This document shows, piece by piece, positions 13,479-23,389 of a DNA stretch of 64,000 nt. How positions within the stretch are numbered: the first letter of the stretch is position 1; each line of letters opens with the position of its first letter. The stretch spans positions 6,076,001 through 6,140,000 of the forward strand of contig CAVNZM010000014.1 of assembly GCA_963693365.1 (NCBI GenBank), given 5' to 3'. This DNA comes from Amoebidium appalachense. Lineage: Eukaryota > Ichthyosporea. Made by a program: the position numbers and the translations under genes. A model generated the notes under the pieces. The model saw only the letters and a list, made by a program, of their open reading frames with translations. It was not told where the DNA came from and did no database searches.

Positions 13479-13493
13479 GGGTTATGGGCCCAG
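13479..13493 (+). promoter_or_regulatory. Primer-binding site, initiator tRNA-Met internal type
   Basis: GGGTTATGGGCCCAG is the complement of the initiator tRNA-Met anticodon stem-loop. Copia-type elements use this internal region through a cleaved tRNA half, rather than the tRNA 3' end. Confidence 0.75.
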
Positions 13494-13783
13494 ACACGAC
13501 ACCGCGGCCTCTAACTTCACGTCCCCTACGACGCCTTGAACGGAGGAGCCCAGAAACCGACTTCTAGGCTGTACCCTACACCCGCGAGCGTATTTCCGTG
13601 AAGTAGAGACTTTCGCTTCCACAAACTCCATCCGCAGCAGCCTGCGACATCAACGTCAAGTATTCCACTTCATTGGCGGGGCACGCACCACAGTGGAATG
13701 CACACCCCGGTCTACCCTGCAAGCAGCCACACTCACTCTCTCTTCTCTACAGTGGTGTGTACACTTCTCCAATTGGGTAGGGG

Positions 13784-14215
13784 TGTTGGAGTGCAGACTT
13801 ACGCTCACTCCACAATATGTGTATGTTAGCTTTACAATTGGTTCCGTGTACACAGACACACGCTGACACTCGATCACCACATGCACATCTGCATAGTTGA
13901 GGAATGTTGCCAATTGTGTTTTGACTGCAAACGATTGGTTCACTGGTCCCAGAGATCTCTAAATGAAAGTAACCAATCCGATTAGCACCTGGCATCCGGA
14001 TTACATTCCAGACTGCTGCCCCACGGGTATATAAGCCACGTCTCTGCCAGGTGCAGACATGGAGTGCAGAAATGGAGTTCAGTCATGGAGTTCAGTCATG
14101 GAGTTCAGTCATGGAGTTCAGTCATGGAGTTAACACACTGAAAGCAGTAAAAAAAACGGGTCAGCGCCCAAGCGCGCCACGACGACCCTAGTCACAGCGG
14201 ACTCTACTTCCAACA
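13784..14215 (+). repeat. TRIM 3' LTR
   Basis: Second LTR with the same CCAAT box, TATATAAG and 13-base tandem units; ends TTCCAACA and is followed by the CAGAC duplication. Confidence 0.9.
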
Positions 14216-14220
14216 CAGAC

Positions 14221-16320
14221 CTATCCTGCACTGCTATCGAAGCGGTAAGGATGTCTTCTGGTGCGTCACGTGCAACTGGGAGCACACCGCCGATTACATG
14301 CAGAAGTTGGTGGAGGCGGGTCTGAGCTCAGACAACCCCTACCGTGATGAAGTCGCGGCCCGTGTTCTGGCCCACAGCGACATTAACCCCGGCCCGACAA
14401 CGCCGACGACCTTCTGGGCCTGCTCTCCGAGCGCTACAAGGCCTCCACGGTGAAGAACGGCGGTAAGCGGCAAGCCACCGTCAACTGGGGTAGGATGCAC
14501 GTAGACCTGTTGCCTGCCTTTTGCGTGCTGTCCTCATGTGTCGGGATGTCATGCAAGGTGGTGGCGGTTCGCGGTACCCACACATGCGGCGTGCAGCCCC
14601 TCGAGCTCAAGGCCATGTCCAAGGGTTCAGGTCAGCAGCCAGGCCAGGCGAGGCCAGGCCCGGCGGGTGGAAGGGGTGCAGCCGGGCAACCGTTGGACAC
14701 CTGCAAGGTTGCCGTGTACGACCTCGAGACCACCACTGACGAGGGCGTGGCCATGCGCGTGTGCGACATTGTCGGTGCGTATTGCACAGTCGTGAAGGGC
14801 GGAGAGGAGGCGGCGATAAAGGCCGGCGGCATTCCGCAGCCGATCCCCACGCAAGTCGTTGCACACCTGCGAGCAGTGTGCGCGGCCACGCATATCCAAG
14901 GCGAAGCCAAGTTTGTACCCGGCAAGAGCACGTATGCCTTCACCTGCGGTCCGACCGACGACCCAATGGGACGGTTCATGGGTTGGGTGCTGGCCACGCA
15001 TCGGGTGCGACGTACAGTCGGGCGCGGAAAGTCGTCGACCAACATCACCGAGAAGCGCTATATCCACGAGGGGTACGTGTTTATGGCACACAACGGCGGT
15101 AACTTTGACGTACTGCTTATCATCAAGTATCTGGAGACAAACCGTGACGGCGTCAAGTTCAGCAAGATACCCAACGGTTCGGGTGTGTTCCAGGTCACCA
15201 TACACCCGTCCAATGATATGGCCGGCAGAGGCATCACGTTCCGTGACTCCCTGAAGCACATACCTCATGCTCTGGAGCAGCTGCCCGAGATGTACGGGTT
15301 TTCCGAGCTCACGTGCAAGACGTCTCACCCGATGGCCTTCAACACCGAGGCAAACTTTGGATACGTGGGCGCTGTGCTGTGCCTTAACTACTACGGCTTT
15401 GCGGAGAAAAAGACCCGCGGAGAGACCGACCTCAAGGAAAAGTGGGCCCGCTACATATCGACCACCGCCGACAGCAGACCCCTCGTCCCAGCCTCCACAA
15501 CCATGCCTGAAGGGCAACCGCGCAAACGTATGTTTCAACTTGGCAAGACTCACCACGCTTCAAGCACATCGTCGCGCCACTCACCCATAAGATTGAGCAG
15601 CGTCAGTGGTTCAGGAAGCTTCTGCGGGACACCGTGTTCCGGGCGTCCGTCATCGACGCGGCGGAACATGACGTCGCCACAGCTGCGACAGGCTCAGGCC
15701 GCGACCCAACCCCAGTAGACCGGAAGAACGTCGTCGTCTTCATCATACATCGGATGACCAACGGTTTGACGTCCGCCCAAGACCGTGACACCCTGATTCT
15801 GGAGACGTCGGTCAAGACGGCTCTGAAGCTCCTGTCCGCGGTCCTGGTCGCCCACGGCGGTCCGCACGTCTTCGACAATGACGCCTTGCGTGTGCAGTAT
15901 TGCCGGCGCGACGTCGAGGTGTTGATGGTGGCACTGGTCCACCACACCGTCAACATCCGCAAGGCCGTGAACACGCTGGCGGACGTCGGACTCAACAAGG
16001 GGCAGCGGAGCGCCCAGAACTGGGGACGGCTCGACCCCCACCAGAACGTGTCGTTGGCTGGGCTGGCGCAGCGCGTCGTGCTGTCCACGGGATACACGGG
16101 CCCAGGACGACCTGCACCCCAAGCCGCACGTGTACGACGCCTTGGCCAAGCCCATGACCTGCGACAACGACTCTTCCCGCCCAGAGTGTCGGTGGACCTC
16201 CATGATGATGAGTTGGAAGCTGATACGCGAGCGGTACCGTGACTGCGCCGAGGCCGCGCACAACGCGCTGATGCAACCGGCGGCCGGACCTTTCCTGTAC
16301 TTCGGCAACGTCAAGGCAGG
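14221..16320 (+). pseudogene. Protein-primed DNA polymerase B, fragment 2 (exonuclease domain)
   Basis: Carries the three 3'-5' exonuclease motifs of family-B polymerases: Exo I VAVYDLETT (about 14711), Exo II AHNGGNFD (about 15085) and Exo III QYCRRDVEVL (about 15895). Three frame breaks lie near 14390, 15550 and 16085; outside them the frame is open and GC3-rich. The N-terminal part has more Cys pairs (CVTCNW near 14270). At 16320 the frame is cut by gypsy element A and resumes in phase at 24171 after the GCAGG duplication. Polymerases of this type replicate linear DNA from a protein primer. The indels make this copy inactive unless they are assembly errors. Confidence 0.75.
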
Positions 16321-17096
16321 TGTTATGTCTCCGCGGCGAGCATTCGTGTCAATCGATCGATTCAGATCTATTCAGATCTATTTGCTTTATTTACAATTCG
16401 TCGGTGCCGGCTCATCCAGTCAGATGTCGGCGTTTGCTGATGAATGAGCCAATCATAAATGTTATATCTGCTTTTCCAATCGGATGATCGAATACAATTA
16501 CATATGTTCGGTTACTTGGAAACGAACTACAGTGAGACTCGCGTGAGTGGACACTTATGACCTCTTCTGTGTTGATTGGAACACGTAAATGCTGCGGCCA
16601 TAGAGAACGAATAACTAACAAGCAGGTTGTGAGTGATTGGGGAGTCTCATATTCGACCAGTCATGTTGAGGGCATCCCGGTAAAGTCCAGCTGCAATGAG
16701 TGGTCGTTGTAAACCTGCAGTTACACATGTGAGAGAGACAGCACTCCGAAAGGTAACTGGTAACCAAAGTCACAAACAGGAAAAGTACTGGTACCTGTTT
16801 ATTTGGAGTATATTTCGGGGCTGTGTAGTCATAAGTCATGCAGCAGTAAAGATTATATATGAGTGTTAGAACCGGCAAGAGACCAAGTAGTCACACACAG
16901 TAATTACTAGCCCTGTACTAATCTGTAATATGATTGGTCGGCTAGGGAGTTGTGTAATTGGTCAAGTAATCTTGTCCGGGTCGACCATCCGTATATAAAC
17001 GCACGCATCGATCCTCTGAAATCCAGTTCAGAGTGAACCCCGTTTACACTCATACACATACATTTTACACTGAAGTGTCCGTGAGGATACTTTACA
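16321..17096 (+). repeat. Gypsy A 5' LTR
   Basis: Promoter elements: CCAAT in both orientations (GAGCCAATCA; GTAATTGGTC about 16955) and a TATA box, CGTATATAAACG, at about 16990. An 87-codon antisense frame in the LTR is repeated in the 3' LTR and is most likely not a gene. Confidence 0.95.
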
Positions 17097-17105
17097 AGCT
17101 ACACC
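17097..17105 (+). promoter_or_regulatory. Unusual primer-binding site candidate AGCTACACC
   Basis: The nine bases directly after the 5' LTR are identical to the first nine after the LTR of element C. Their complement GGTGTAGCT matches positions in the 5' end of tRNA-Ala (GGGGGUGUAGCU). See findings. Confidence 0.4.
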
Positions 17106-17160
17106 AATCCAATTGCTATATTGCAAAACTTCCGTCTCGGCTGTTGCTTTCGCCCCCAAC

Positions 17161-18558
17161 ATGGAGCCGGAACCCCCCTTTTCGCCGGTCGCGGGGCTGA
17201 GTGCAACCTTCGCCCAAGCTCTTGTTTTTGGCCCCCTCGGCAAGCTCAAGGATGTCACCGTCGGCAAGTTCACCCAGTGGCGCGGCCAAGTTATGGACCC
17301 GCAGGATGAAATAGACCCGGAGTTTCTCGACGCTCTGCCCCCCAGTTTGATGGAGTGGCAAGACCCCATTGTGATGGATGAAGTGTTCTACGACGCCCCT
17401 GCGGCCAAGGCTTTTCAGGTTCCTGAAGTGTGTGCTGCGGCTGCGGCTATGATGGAGAAGCTTAAGATTCCTCAGCTCTCCAAGGCTGATAACGTGTTTG
17501 AATGGTACCGTCTCATCGATCGCATCGCCAAGCTGTCCCCCGACACTCCCCTGGCCCAGTGGCAAGTTATGATTCTGCAGAGTGTGAACCGGGCAAGTGG
17601 TGATCCTCGTGTGTTGGAGATGGCTACCCTCCTTGACGACTACATGGATCCTGAAAACGACAACAAGACGGTGCCGGTTCGTGCCCTCGGCATTGACCTC
17701 GAGGTGCGCTCGGAGGATTCTCTTCTTCACCTGGCCTCTCGAACACCACTGAAGACGACTCGCCCTATGCACAAGGGCAAGGGTGAGATTTTGCAGGTCG
17801 AAGTCGAATTGACGGCGTCTGAGTGGCTGCTGTGTTTCATCGAGAACTACTGGCTGACCAACATTCGGCGTGAATCATATGAGACACAGATCCGGGCCCT
17901 CCGTTTCACTCCCACGTCGGATGCCACGGCTGCCAGTATTGGTGGCCAAGTGACGGCACACACCAACACGTTTCGCCGTCTGCTGGAGTTAGCTGGTTTG
18001 AACACCGACGTCAGCGGTCAAATGCAACGTAGTTTATACAGGAATACGTTTGAGGCCGATGCGCAGTTGTGGGAAATAGCTCAGGCAAATGGCAAGCTTG
18101 ATGAGGCTCAGTCGAAAATTATTAACAAGCTCGAGGGTCGTTTCGCTAGTCGGCAGGCGGCCAAGAAAGCGCAGGTCAATAGTGTTTCCACCCCAGGTAA
18201 CAACGGTAGTGGTATTGGTGCTCCGGAGATTGCTGCCCTGCAGGCTCAGATAGCTAGCTTATCGGCTCAGGTGGCTGCCTTCCAGGCTGCCGGTGGTAAG
18301 GCCAAAAATGACCGTCAACCCCGTCGCCCGGCTCCCTATCAGAAAAACGGCAAGCACGGTAGCCAACAGGGTAGTGAGAGACCAGTCGTGCCTATTTCAG
18401 AACGAGTTTGTTTCCATTGTACTGGGATAGGGCATCAGAAACGGGATTGTCCCAACCGAAAATTGCCTAAGACCTTTCCCTCAGCCCCCGAAGGTATTAG
18501 GTGGAAAGATCATGCTCAGCAGGCGTCGGCTAAAATTTTGGCCGAGCGTCGGCGTTGA
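17161..18558 (+). CDS. gag: Gag of gypsy A
   Basis: 465 residues from the first good ATG after the leader (MEPEPPF). The middle is a helical Gag-like region. The C-terminal basic, Gln-rich part ends in one CCHC zinc knuckle, CFHCTGIGHQKRDC (C-x2-C-x4-H-x4-C, from 18409), which binds element RNA. It ends at UGA 18556-18558, followed by CGG. The frame then stays open straight into pol, so a fraction of ribosomes reading through would make Gag-Pol. Confidence 0.93.
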   Translation: MEPEPPFSPVAGLSATFAQALVFGPLGKLKDVTVGKFTQWRGQVMDPQDEIDPEFLDALPPSLMEWQDPIVMDEVFYDAPAAKAFQVPEVCAAAAAMMEKLKIPQLSKADNVFEWYRLIDRIAKLSPDTPLAQWQVMILQSVNRASGDPRVLEMATLLDDYMDPENDNKTVPVRALGIDLEVRSEDSLLHLASRTPLKTTRPMHKGKGEILQVEVELTASEWLLCFIENYWLTNIRRESYETQIRALRFTPTSDATAASIGGQVTAHTNTFRRLLELAGLNTDVSGQMQRSLYRNTFEADAQLWEIAQANGKLDEAQSKIINKLEGRFASRQAAKKAQVNSVSTPGNNGSGIGAPEIAALQAQIASLSAQVAAFQAAGGKAKNDRQPRRPAPYQKNGKHGSQQGSERPVVPISERVCFHCTGIGHQKRDCPNRKLPKTFPSAPEGIRWKDHAQQASAKILAERRR

Positions 18559-18600
18559 CGGGGCGCTGAGAGTGGGGTAGAGTATATTGCAGTTGAGGCT
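18556..18600 (+). promoter_or_regulatory. Gag/Pol junction: UGA-CGG readthrough context
   Basis: The stop UGA is followed by CGG, and the 14 codons up to the first pol ATG (18601) contain no stop. UGA followed by CGG or CUA is the known 'type II' readthrough context of several plant and animal RNA viruses. No other stop separates gag from pol. Confidence 0.6.
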
Positions 18601-21600
18601 ATGTGCAGTGATAGTGAAATGTCTAAAATCAACGTGTCTTGTTATACAGATACTGTTGAAGTAAATAAGACAATAAATCACTCACGGCCTGGTGCCGTAA
18701 ATCAGTCAGTTAAAACTGCTGTGGTGCAATTTACCCCCTCTCTCGTTGAGAATCAGCATGAAGCTAAGTCTTTCCCCCGTTCCCCCTTTCCCCCCTTTCC
18801 CCACACCCCCCACCCCCCTTCCTCCCGTCCCCCCCTTTTCCCCTTCCCCCCACCCCCCTCCCACCCCCCTCCCCCCTCCCCCCCTTCCAATATTTCTGTG
18901 TCGGTGATAGAGACTAGTGTGGAAAGTAGTGAAGTGGAAATTTCTGTGTTACAGGAAGTGTTTGCATCTTTAATTCAGCCAGAAGCACGGTTATATGTTC
19001 CTGTGGTATTGGGTGATGTTCAAATTCATGATGCTCTTTTAGATGGTGGTGCAAACATTAATTGTGTGCATGAAAAAGTTATTTGTAATTTAATGAAGAT
19101 GGGTGCACGTGTTACAATGTTTTCAAATAACTTAGTGAGTGGTGTGAAGACTGCCAATCCTGATGCATCGTTGAATGTGGTGGGCCGGGTCACTCTCCCA
19201 TGTACCATTGGTTCCCACACATTATTTGTCACGTTTGCTGTTTGTGCAAACATGGGTCAGAGTATGATTTTAGGCCGTCCATTTTCAAAGGCACATGTTA
19301 AATTGTTAGATGAAGAATCTAATAAGTTGCATTTGAAGAAGGGTGGTAGTGTACGTTTGCACACGGGTACGGAGGGGTATCAAAGTACTGCACACACTGT
19401 CAGCGAAATTTGTGTACCTCCCCACAGTCGTGCATTCGTCCGGGTGAACTTAGACAAATTTGCTGTCGTGGCAGATATAGGTGTCTTTGTTCCGGCAGCT
19501 AGGTTACTTCCATTTGTGAGTCCTTCATATAGTAAAGTGGCGGCTGATAAAACAATCATGATCGAAGTAGAAAATCGAAATTTTGATTCAGAATTAGTAA
19601 TACCTGCTGGCACGCGATTGGGATATATCGAAGGGCAGCTGCCTTTCGATACAGTTGTTGCAGAAATAGTTATCCCCACCCCCGAGCTACCTTCAGATAA
19701 ACTTAGTAATCCGGAAGCATGTGGCCAGCCCGAGACATCAACACCAACAGGAAGTCGCTCGCCTACGGTTGATGGTGTTTCAGTGTCTGCGGTTACCACG
19801 GTGTCTGGTCATCAGTCCGATGCAGTAGGTGTCAATCCCTCATCCACAGAAAAGGGCCCTTCTAGTGATGATATTGGTAAAGCAGACGGAGTGTGTGCAG
19901 GTGAAGGTGCAAGTAGTAACTGTAACAAGGAGGGTGATTCCGGTGAAGTGAGTCTCCCCTGGGGTATGGTAGATCCAGGTTGGACGGATCAGCAACGTGC
20001 CTTAATTCTTCCCATGTTAAATCGAGTCAAAAATGTATTTCTTAGGCATCCAAAAGATCACGGTTTTGTGAAGGGATATACAGTGGCAATTGATACAGGT
20101 GATGCCAGTCCTGTGGTGATGCCTCAGTATCGAATGGAGCAATCGAAATTAGAGTCAGGTAGGCAAATGATTAGTGAATTTCGAGAAATGCAGATTTTAG
20201 AGCCTAGTAAAAGTCAGTGGCGGTCACCGGTACTTTTAATTAAAAAACCAGACGGGTCCTACAGGATGTGCACAGACCTACGCGGCCTTAACTCTGTCAC
20301 TAAAAAGGATCTCTTTCCCCTTCCCCGTATTGATGAATTACTTGATAGTTTTCATGGCTATAAGTGGTTCTGTGTCCTCGATTTGAAAAATGCATTTTTT
20401 CAGTGTCGGCTTAGGGAAGAGGATAAGGAGAAGACTGCTTTTGCATTCGATGGTGAGTTGTGGCAGTTTACTGTGATGCCCCAAGGTCTTGTGCATGCAC
20501 CTGCAAATTTGTGTCGTATTATGCGCGATATCTTGCGTCCGTGTTTATCGTATACAGCGTGTTATATGGATGACGCATGTGTCAAAGGGAGAACGTTTGA
20601 AGAATTAGTTTCTAATTGTGAAAAAGTGTTCTCTGTGTTGGAAGCTGCTGGTATGAAAGTGAGTGGTAAAAAGACCATAGTGGGGGTGCAAGATGTTAAA
20701 TTCCTGGGTCATAGGATCACGAAGGATGGTGTTATTCCTGATCCTAGTAAAATCAAGGCTATTACAGAATGGCCTCACCCTAAAACGGTCACTCAGCTCA
20801 GGCAGTTTCTAGGACTAACCAATTACCTCCGTCGTTTTATACGGAGGTATGCCGAAATTGCTCACCCTCTTACTAAGCAGACAGGTGGTGACAGAAACCC
20901 CGTGTTGTGGGACTCTGAAGCTTTAGAAGCTTTTGAACGGTTAAAAGAAGGATTGGTAAGTGATAATGTTCTCGTTCACCCCGATTTCTCCCCCACACAA
21001 GGTATTTTCCGAGTTCGGGTAGATGCCAGTTTAGTCAGTGAGGGTGGCATACTGTATCAAGAACAGGATAAAGTAGATAGAGTAGTTGCATATGGCAGTC
21101 GAGTATTTTCCCCCACGGAACGACGTTACAGTAATCCAGAACGGGAAAGTCATGCTATCTATCATTTCATTACCAAAGAGTGGAGACATATTTTGGTAGG
21201 TAGGACGTTTGAGGTGTATTCTGATCACAAACCTACTTTAGCCATGAAAGGTCTTACTAAGCTAACCAACGAACGCATGCAACGGTGGGCTGCAGAGTTA
21301 GCTTCGTTTGATTACAAGGCTTTTTATGCAAAAGGTGAAAGTATGAAAGATTGTGATGCACTCAGTAGAAATGCATACATCGAGTATGATAAATTCACCC
21401 AAACACACCCTTTTGATGGAGTAAATGTTGAAGTAGATTCAATCAACGTGTCAAATCAGCATGTGTGGGCTGCTGAAGTAGACATCTCCTCTCTTAAGGA
21501 TAGTATGGTGAAGGTAGGGGCCCCGGTACACGGTGGGACCCCGAATTCGTTCACCTCTCCTTCCCAGTTTTCTACACCTGTTTTTCAGGAACAGGTGGTG

Positions 21601-23340
21601 TCGTCACAACGCAGTGACAGGTTTTTGCACGACGTGATATGTCAAGTGGAGCAACGTCCAGGGGATATGGTTTTTTCGGTGGATAAACCCACCAAAGGCC
21701 AACGTCGGACATGGGAAAATCGTACAAAAAGGTGTGCTCTCCAATGTGTGTTGCAAGATGGTGTTCTTTATCATTTAAGTGGGCCACAAGGTCAACGTTT
21801 GTGGGTTCCCCCTCGTTTGGTTGATATGGTGCTTGAACACATGCATGATGCTCCGTGGGCGGGTCATTTAGGTGTGTCCCGTACATATCAACGTGTGCAA
21901 GTGAATTATTATTGGCCTGGCATGAGTAAGGATGTGGAGAGAAAGGTGTTGGGATGTCATGCATGTGCATTTCACAATCAATCCACACACATGCGAAGTC
22001 GGGTCCCCCAGTATCATGGTACTTTTATTAAGGCTTTTGAACGGGTAGCTATGGATGTGATGGGGCCTTTCCCCGAAACAGTGCAGGGTAATCATTATAT
22101 TGTTACTCTCACTGATTTAGCTACACGTTGGACTGAAACTGTCCCTATTCGTTCAAGTGATGCAGTGACGTTGGCACGTGTGTTTTTGCATCATGTTTGT
22201 CTTCGTTTTGGCCCCCCCCGTTCTGTGTTAAGTGATAGGGGTAGCTCATTTTTGTCTGAAATAATGAGTGAGGTGTGTAAACTGTTGGGTGTGTCATTGT
22301 TGCATACGTCTGCTTACCACCCTCAAGCTAATGGCGTTGCTGAACGTGCACATGCAGTGTTTCAATCGTGTTTAGCAAAATATGTGGATATGGAGCACGC
22401 TGACTGGGATAGTGTACTTCCTTTTGTGGTGCATGCTTATCGTACCACAACTAATGCTATCACTGGTTTTTCTCCGTATTTTCTTGTGCATGGTCAGGAG
22501 TGTACCGAGTTCTTAGATGTGAGTATGCTTCCTGCCTTCTCTGGTCCTCTCCGTATGGAAGAGTGGACTAAGTATAGGGAGGAGGTGTTGGCTCGAGTTT
22601 TGCATGCCCGTGAAGTGGCACGGCAACGTACAGAGCAAGCACATGAATCTCTTACTAACAGCACTAACACTAACATTCCTCTCCGTACTTTTAAAGTGGG
22701 CAGTAAGGTGTTGGTTAGGAATTTCACCCGTGCTAAGGGTGGCCCCGTGAAGAAATGGAGACCACGGTTCTTGGGTCCATATATAGTGTTAGCCCGGATA
22801 GGTAGTACTGAATACAAACTCCGGCATACGGTGAATGAGCACGATATTCGCCAGTATAACGTCGACGACATTAAGGCTTACCACGAATTTGCCTTCCGTG
22901 CTCTTTCGACGTTTTCTCAGTGTCCTAACACCCAGCATAACGGTATTCCAGAGTTAGGTGGCATGGACACCACGGTAGAGAAAATTTTGGATAAGAAAGT
23001 AGTTACAGTCAACGGCCATGCAACCACTTATTATCGAGTCAAATTTGCAGGCTACGACACGGCTTTCAATCAGTGGCGTCCAGAGTTTTTATTATGGTGC
23101 CCAGAGTTAATCCACGCATACGAACGTCCGGTAGTTAGACAACCTTCTCATCCTAAGGTTGTTGTTCCTAGAAATCCAAAAACACCACGGGTAGACAAAC
23201 AGGTCGACGTCACTCAGTCGGTGAGTGTTAACTCGACACCAAATGCTACAGATGCACGCACGGCTCGTCTTTTACGACGACGGCAGTTGCGCGATGTTCT
23301 GTTCCCACGGCGGGAAAAGAAACTTGAATCGATGTGTTAA
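18559..23340 (+). CDS. pol: Pol of gypsy A (protease, RT, RNase H, integrase, chromodomain)
   Basis: Open from the gag stop to TAA 23338-23340; the first ATG is 18601. Order: Pro-rich low-complexity linker (18775-18890), aspartic protease with LLDGGANINC (about 19036; the active-site triplet reads DGG where DTG/DSG is usual), reverse transcriptase with YMDD (20563-20574), RNase H (RVDASL, about 21016), integrase with an HHCC zinc domain (HDAPWAGHLG to CHAC), and the D,D,E core (MDVMGPF, LSDRGSSF, NGVAERAH at about 22050-22345). The end (about 22970-23130) resembles a chromodomain (VEKILDKKVV, YYRVKFAGYD, NQWRPEF), which targets insertion to chromatin marks. No frame breaks were found. Confidence 0.95.
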   Translation, partial: RGAESGVEYIAVEAMCSDSEMSKINVSCYTDTVEVNKTINHSRPGAVNQSVKTAVVQFTPSLVENQHEAKSFPRSPFPPFPHTPHPPSSRPPLFPFPPPPSHPPPPSPPSNISVSVIETSVESSEVEISVLQEVFASLIQPEARLYVPVVLGDVQIHDALLDGGANINCVHEKVICNLMKMGARVTMFSNNLVSGVKTANPDASLNVVGRVTLPCTIGSHTLFVTFAVCANMGQSMILGRPFSKAHVKLLDEESNKLHLKKGGSVRLHTGTEGYQSTAHTVSEICVPPHSRAFVRVNLDKFAVVADIGVFVPAARLLPFVSPSYSKVAADKTIMIEVENRNFDSELVIPAGTRLGYIEGQLPFDTVVAEIVIPTPELPSDKLSNPEACGQPETSTPTGSRSPTVDGVSVSAVTTVSGHQSDAVGVNPSSTEKGPSSDDIGKADGVCAGEGASSNCNKEGDSGEVSLPWGMVDPGWTDQQRALILPMLNRVKNVFLRHPKDHGFVKGYTVAIDTGDASPVVMPQYRMEQSKLESGRQMISEFREMQILEPSKSQWRSPVLLIKKPDGSYRMCTDLRGLNSVTKKDLFPLPRIDELLDSFHGYKWFCVLDLKNAFFQCRLREEDKEKTAFAFDGELWQFTVMPQGLVHAPANLCRIMRDILRPCLSYTACYMDDACVKGRTFEELVSNCEKVFSVLEAAGMKVSGKKTIVGVQDVKFLGHRITKDGVIPDPSKIKAITEWPHPKTVTQLRQFLGLTNYLRRFIRRYAEIAHPLTKQTGGDRNPVLWDSEALEAFERLKEGLVSDNVLVHPDFSPTQGIFRVRVDASLVSEGGILYQEQDKVDRVVAYGSRVFSPTERRYSNPERESHAIYHFITKEWRHILVGRTFEVYSDHKPTLAMKGLTKLTNERMQRWAAELASFDYKAFYAKGESMKDCDALSRNAYIEYDKFTQTHPFDGVNVEVDSINVSNQHVWAAEVDISSLKDSMVKVGAPVHGGTPNSFTSPSQFSTPVFQEQVVSSQRSDRFLHDVICQVEQRPGDMVFSVDKPTKGQRRTWENRTKRCALQCVLQDGVLYHLSGPQGQRLWVPPRLVDMVLEHMHDAPWAGHLGVSRTYQRVQVNYYWPGMSKDVERKVLGCHACAFHNQSTHMRSRVPQYHGTFIKAFERVAMDVMGPFPETVQGNHYIVTLTDLATRWTETVPIRSSDAVTLARVFLHHVCLRFGPPRSVLSDRGSSFLSEIMSEVCKLLGVSLLHTSAYHPQANGVAERAHAVFQSCLAKYVDMEHADWDSVLPFVVHAYRTTTNAITGFSPYFLVHGQECTEFLDVSMLPAFSGPLRMEEWTKYREEVLARVLHAREVARQRTEQAHESLTNSTNTNIPLRTFKVGSKVLVRNFTRAKGGPVKKWRPRFLGPYIVLARIGSTEYKLRHTVNEHDIRQYNVDDIKAYHEFAFRALSTFSQCPNTQHNGIPELGGMDTTVEKILDKKVVTVNGHATTYYRVKFAGYDTAFNQWRPEFLLWCPELIHAYERPVVRQPSHPKVVVPRNPKTPRVDKQVDVTQSVSVNSTPNATDARTARLLRRRQLRDVLFPRREKKLESMC

Positions 23341-23375
23341 ACTTTGTCTCTTCTTCGTCGGAGCTCAGATTTCCT

Positions 23376-23389
23376 GCTGAGGGGGGGAT
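23376..23389 (+). promoter_or_regulatory. Gypsy A polypurine tract
   Basis: GAGGGGGGGAT just before the 3' LTR; plus-strand DNA primer site. Confidence 0.8.

Larger units (their letters stand above)
13049..14215 (+). mobile_element. TRIM: small non-autonomous LTR retrotransposon
   Basis: Two near-identical LTRs (430 and 432 bp) flank 305 bp of internal sequence with no coding capacity. The TSD is CAGAC at 13044-13048 and 14216-14220. LTR ends are TGTTGGA...TCCAACA, a 7-bp inverted repeat. One base after the 5' LTR begins the primer site GGTTATGGGCCCAG, complementary to the anticodon arm of initiator tRNA-Met as in Drosophila copia. Purine-rich GGGTAGGGG precedes the 3' LTR. Copia element E in this window carries the same primer site, so a copia-type partner may mobilise it. 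A third LTR copy lies at 63674. Confidence 0.9.

Noticed and set aside
16412-16878. Minus-strand frames of 69 and 87 codons, repeated at 23481-23947
   Set aside because: They lie inside both LTRs of gypsy A, so their identity reflects LTR duplication, not coding constraint.
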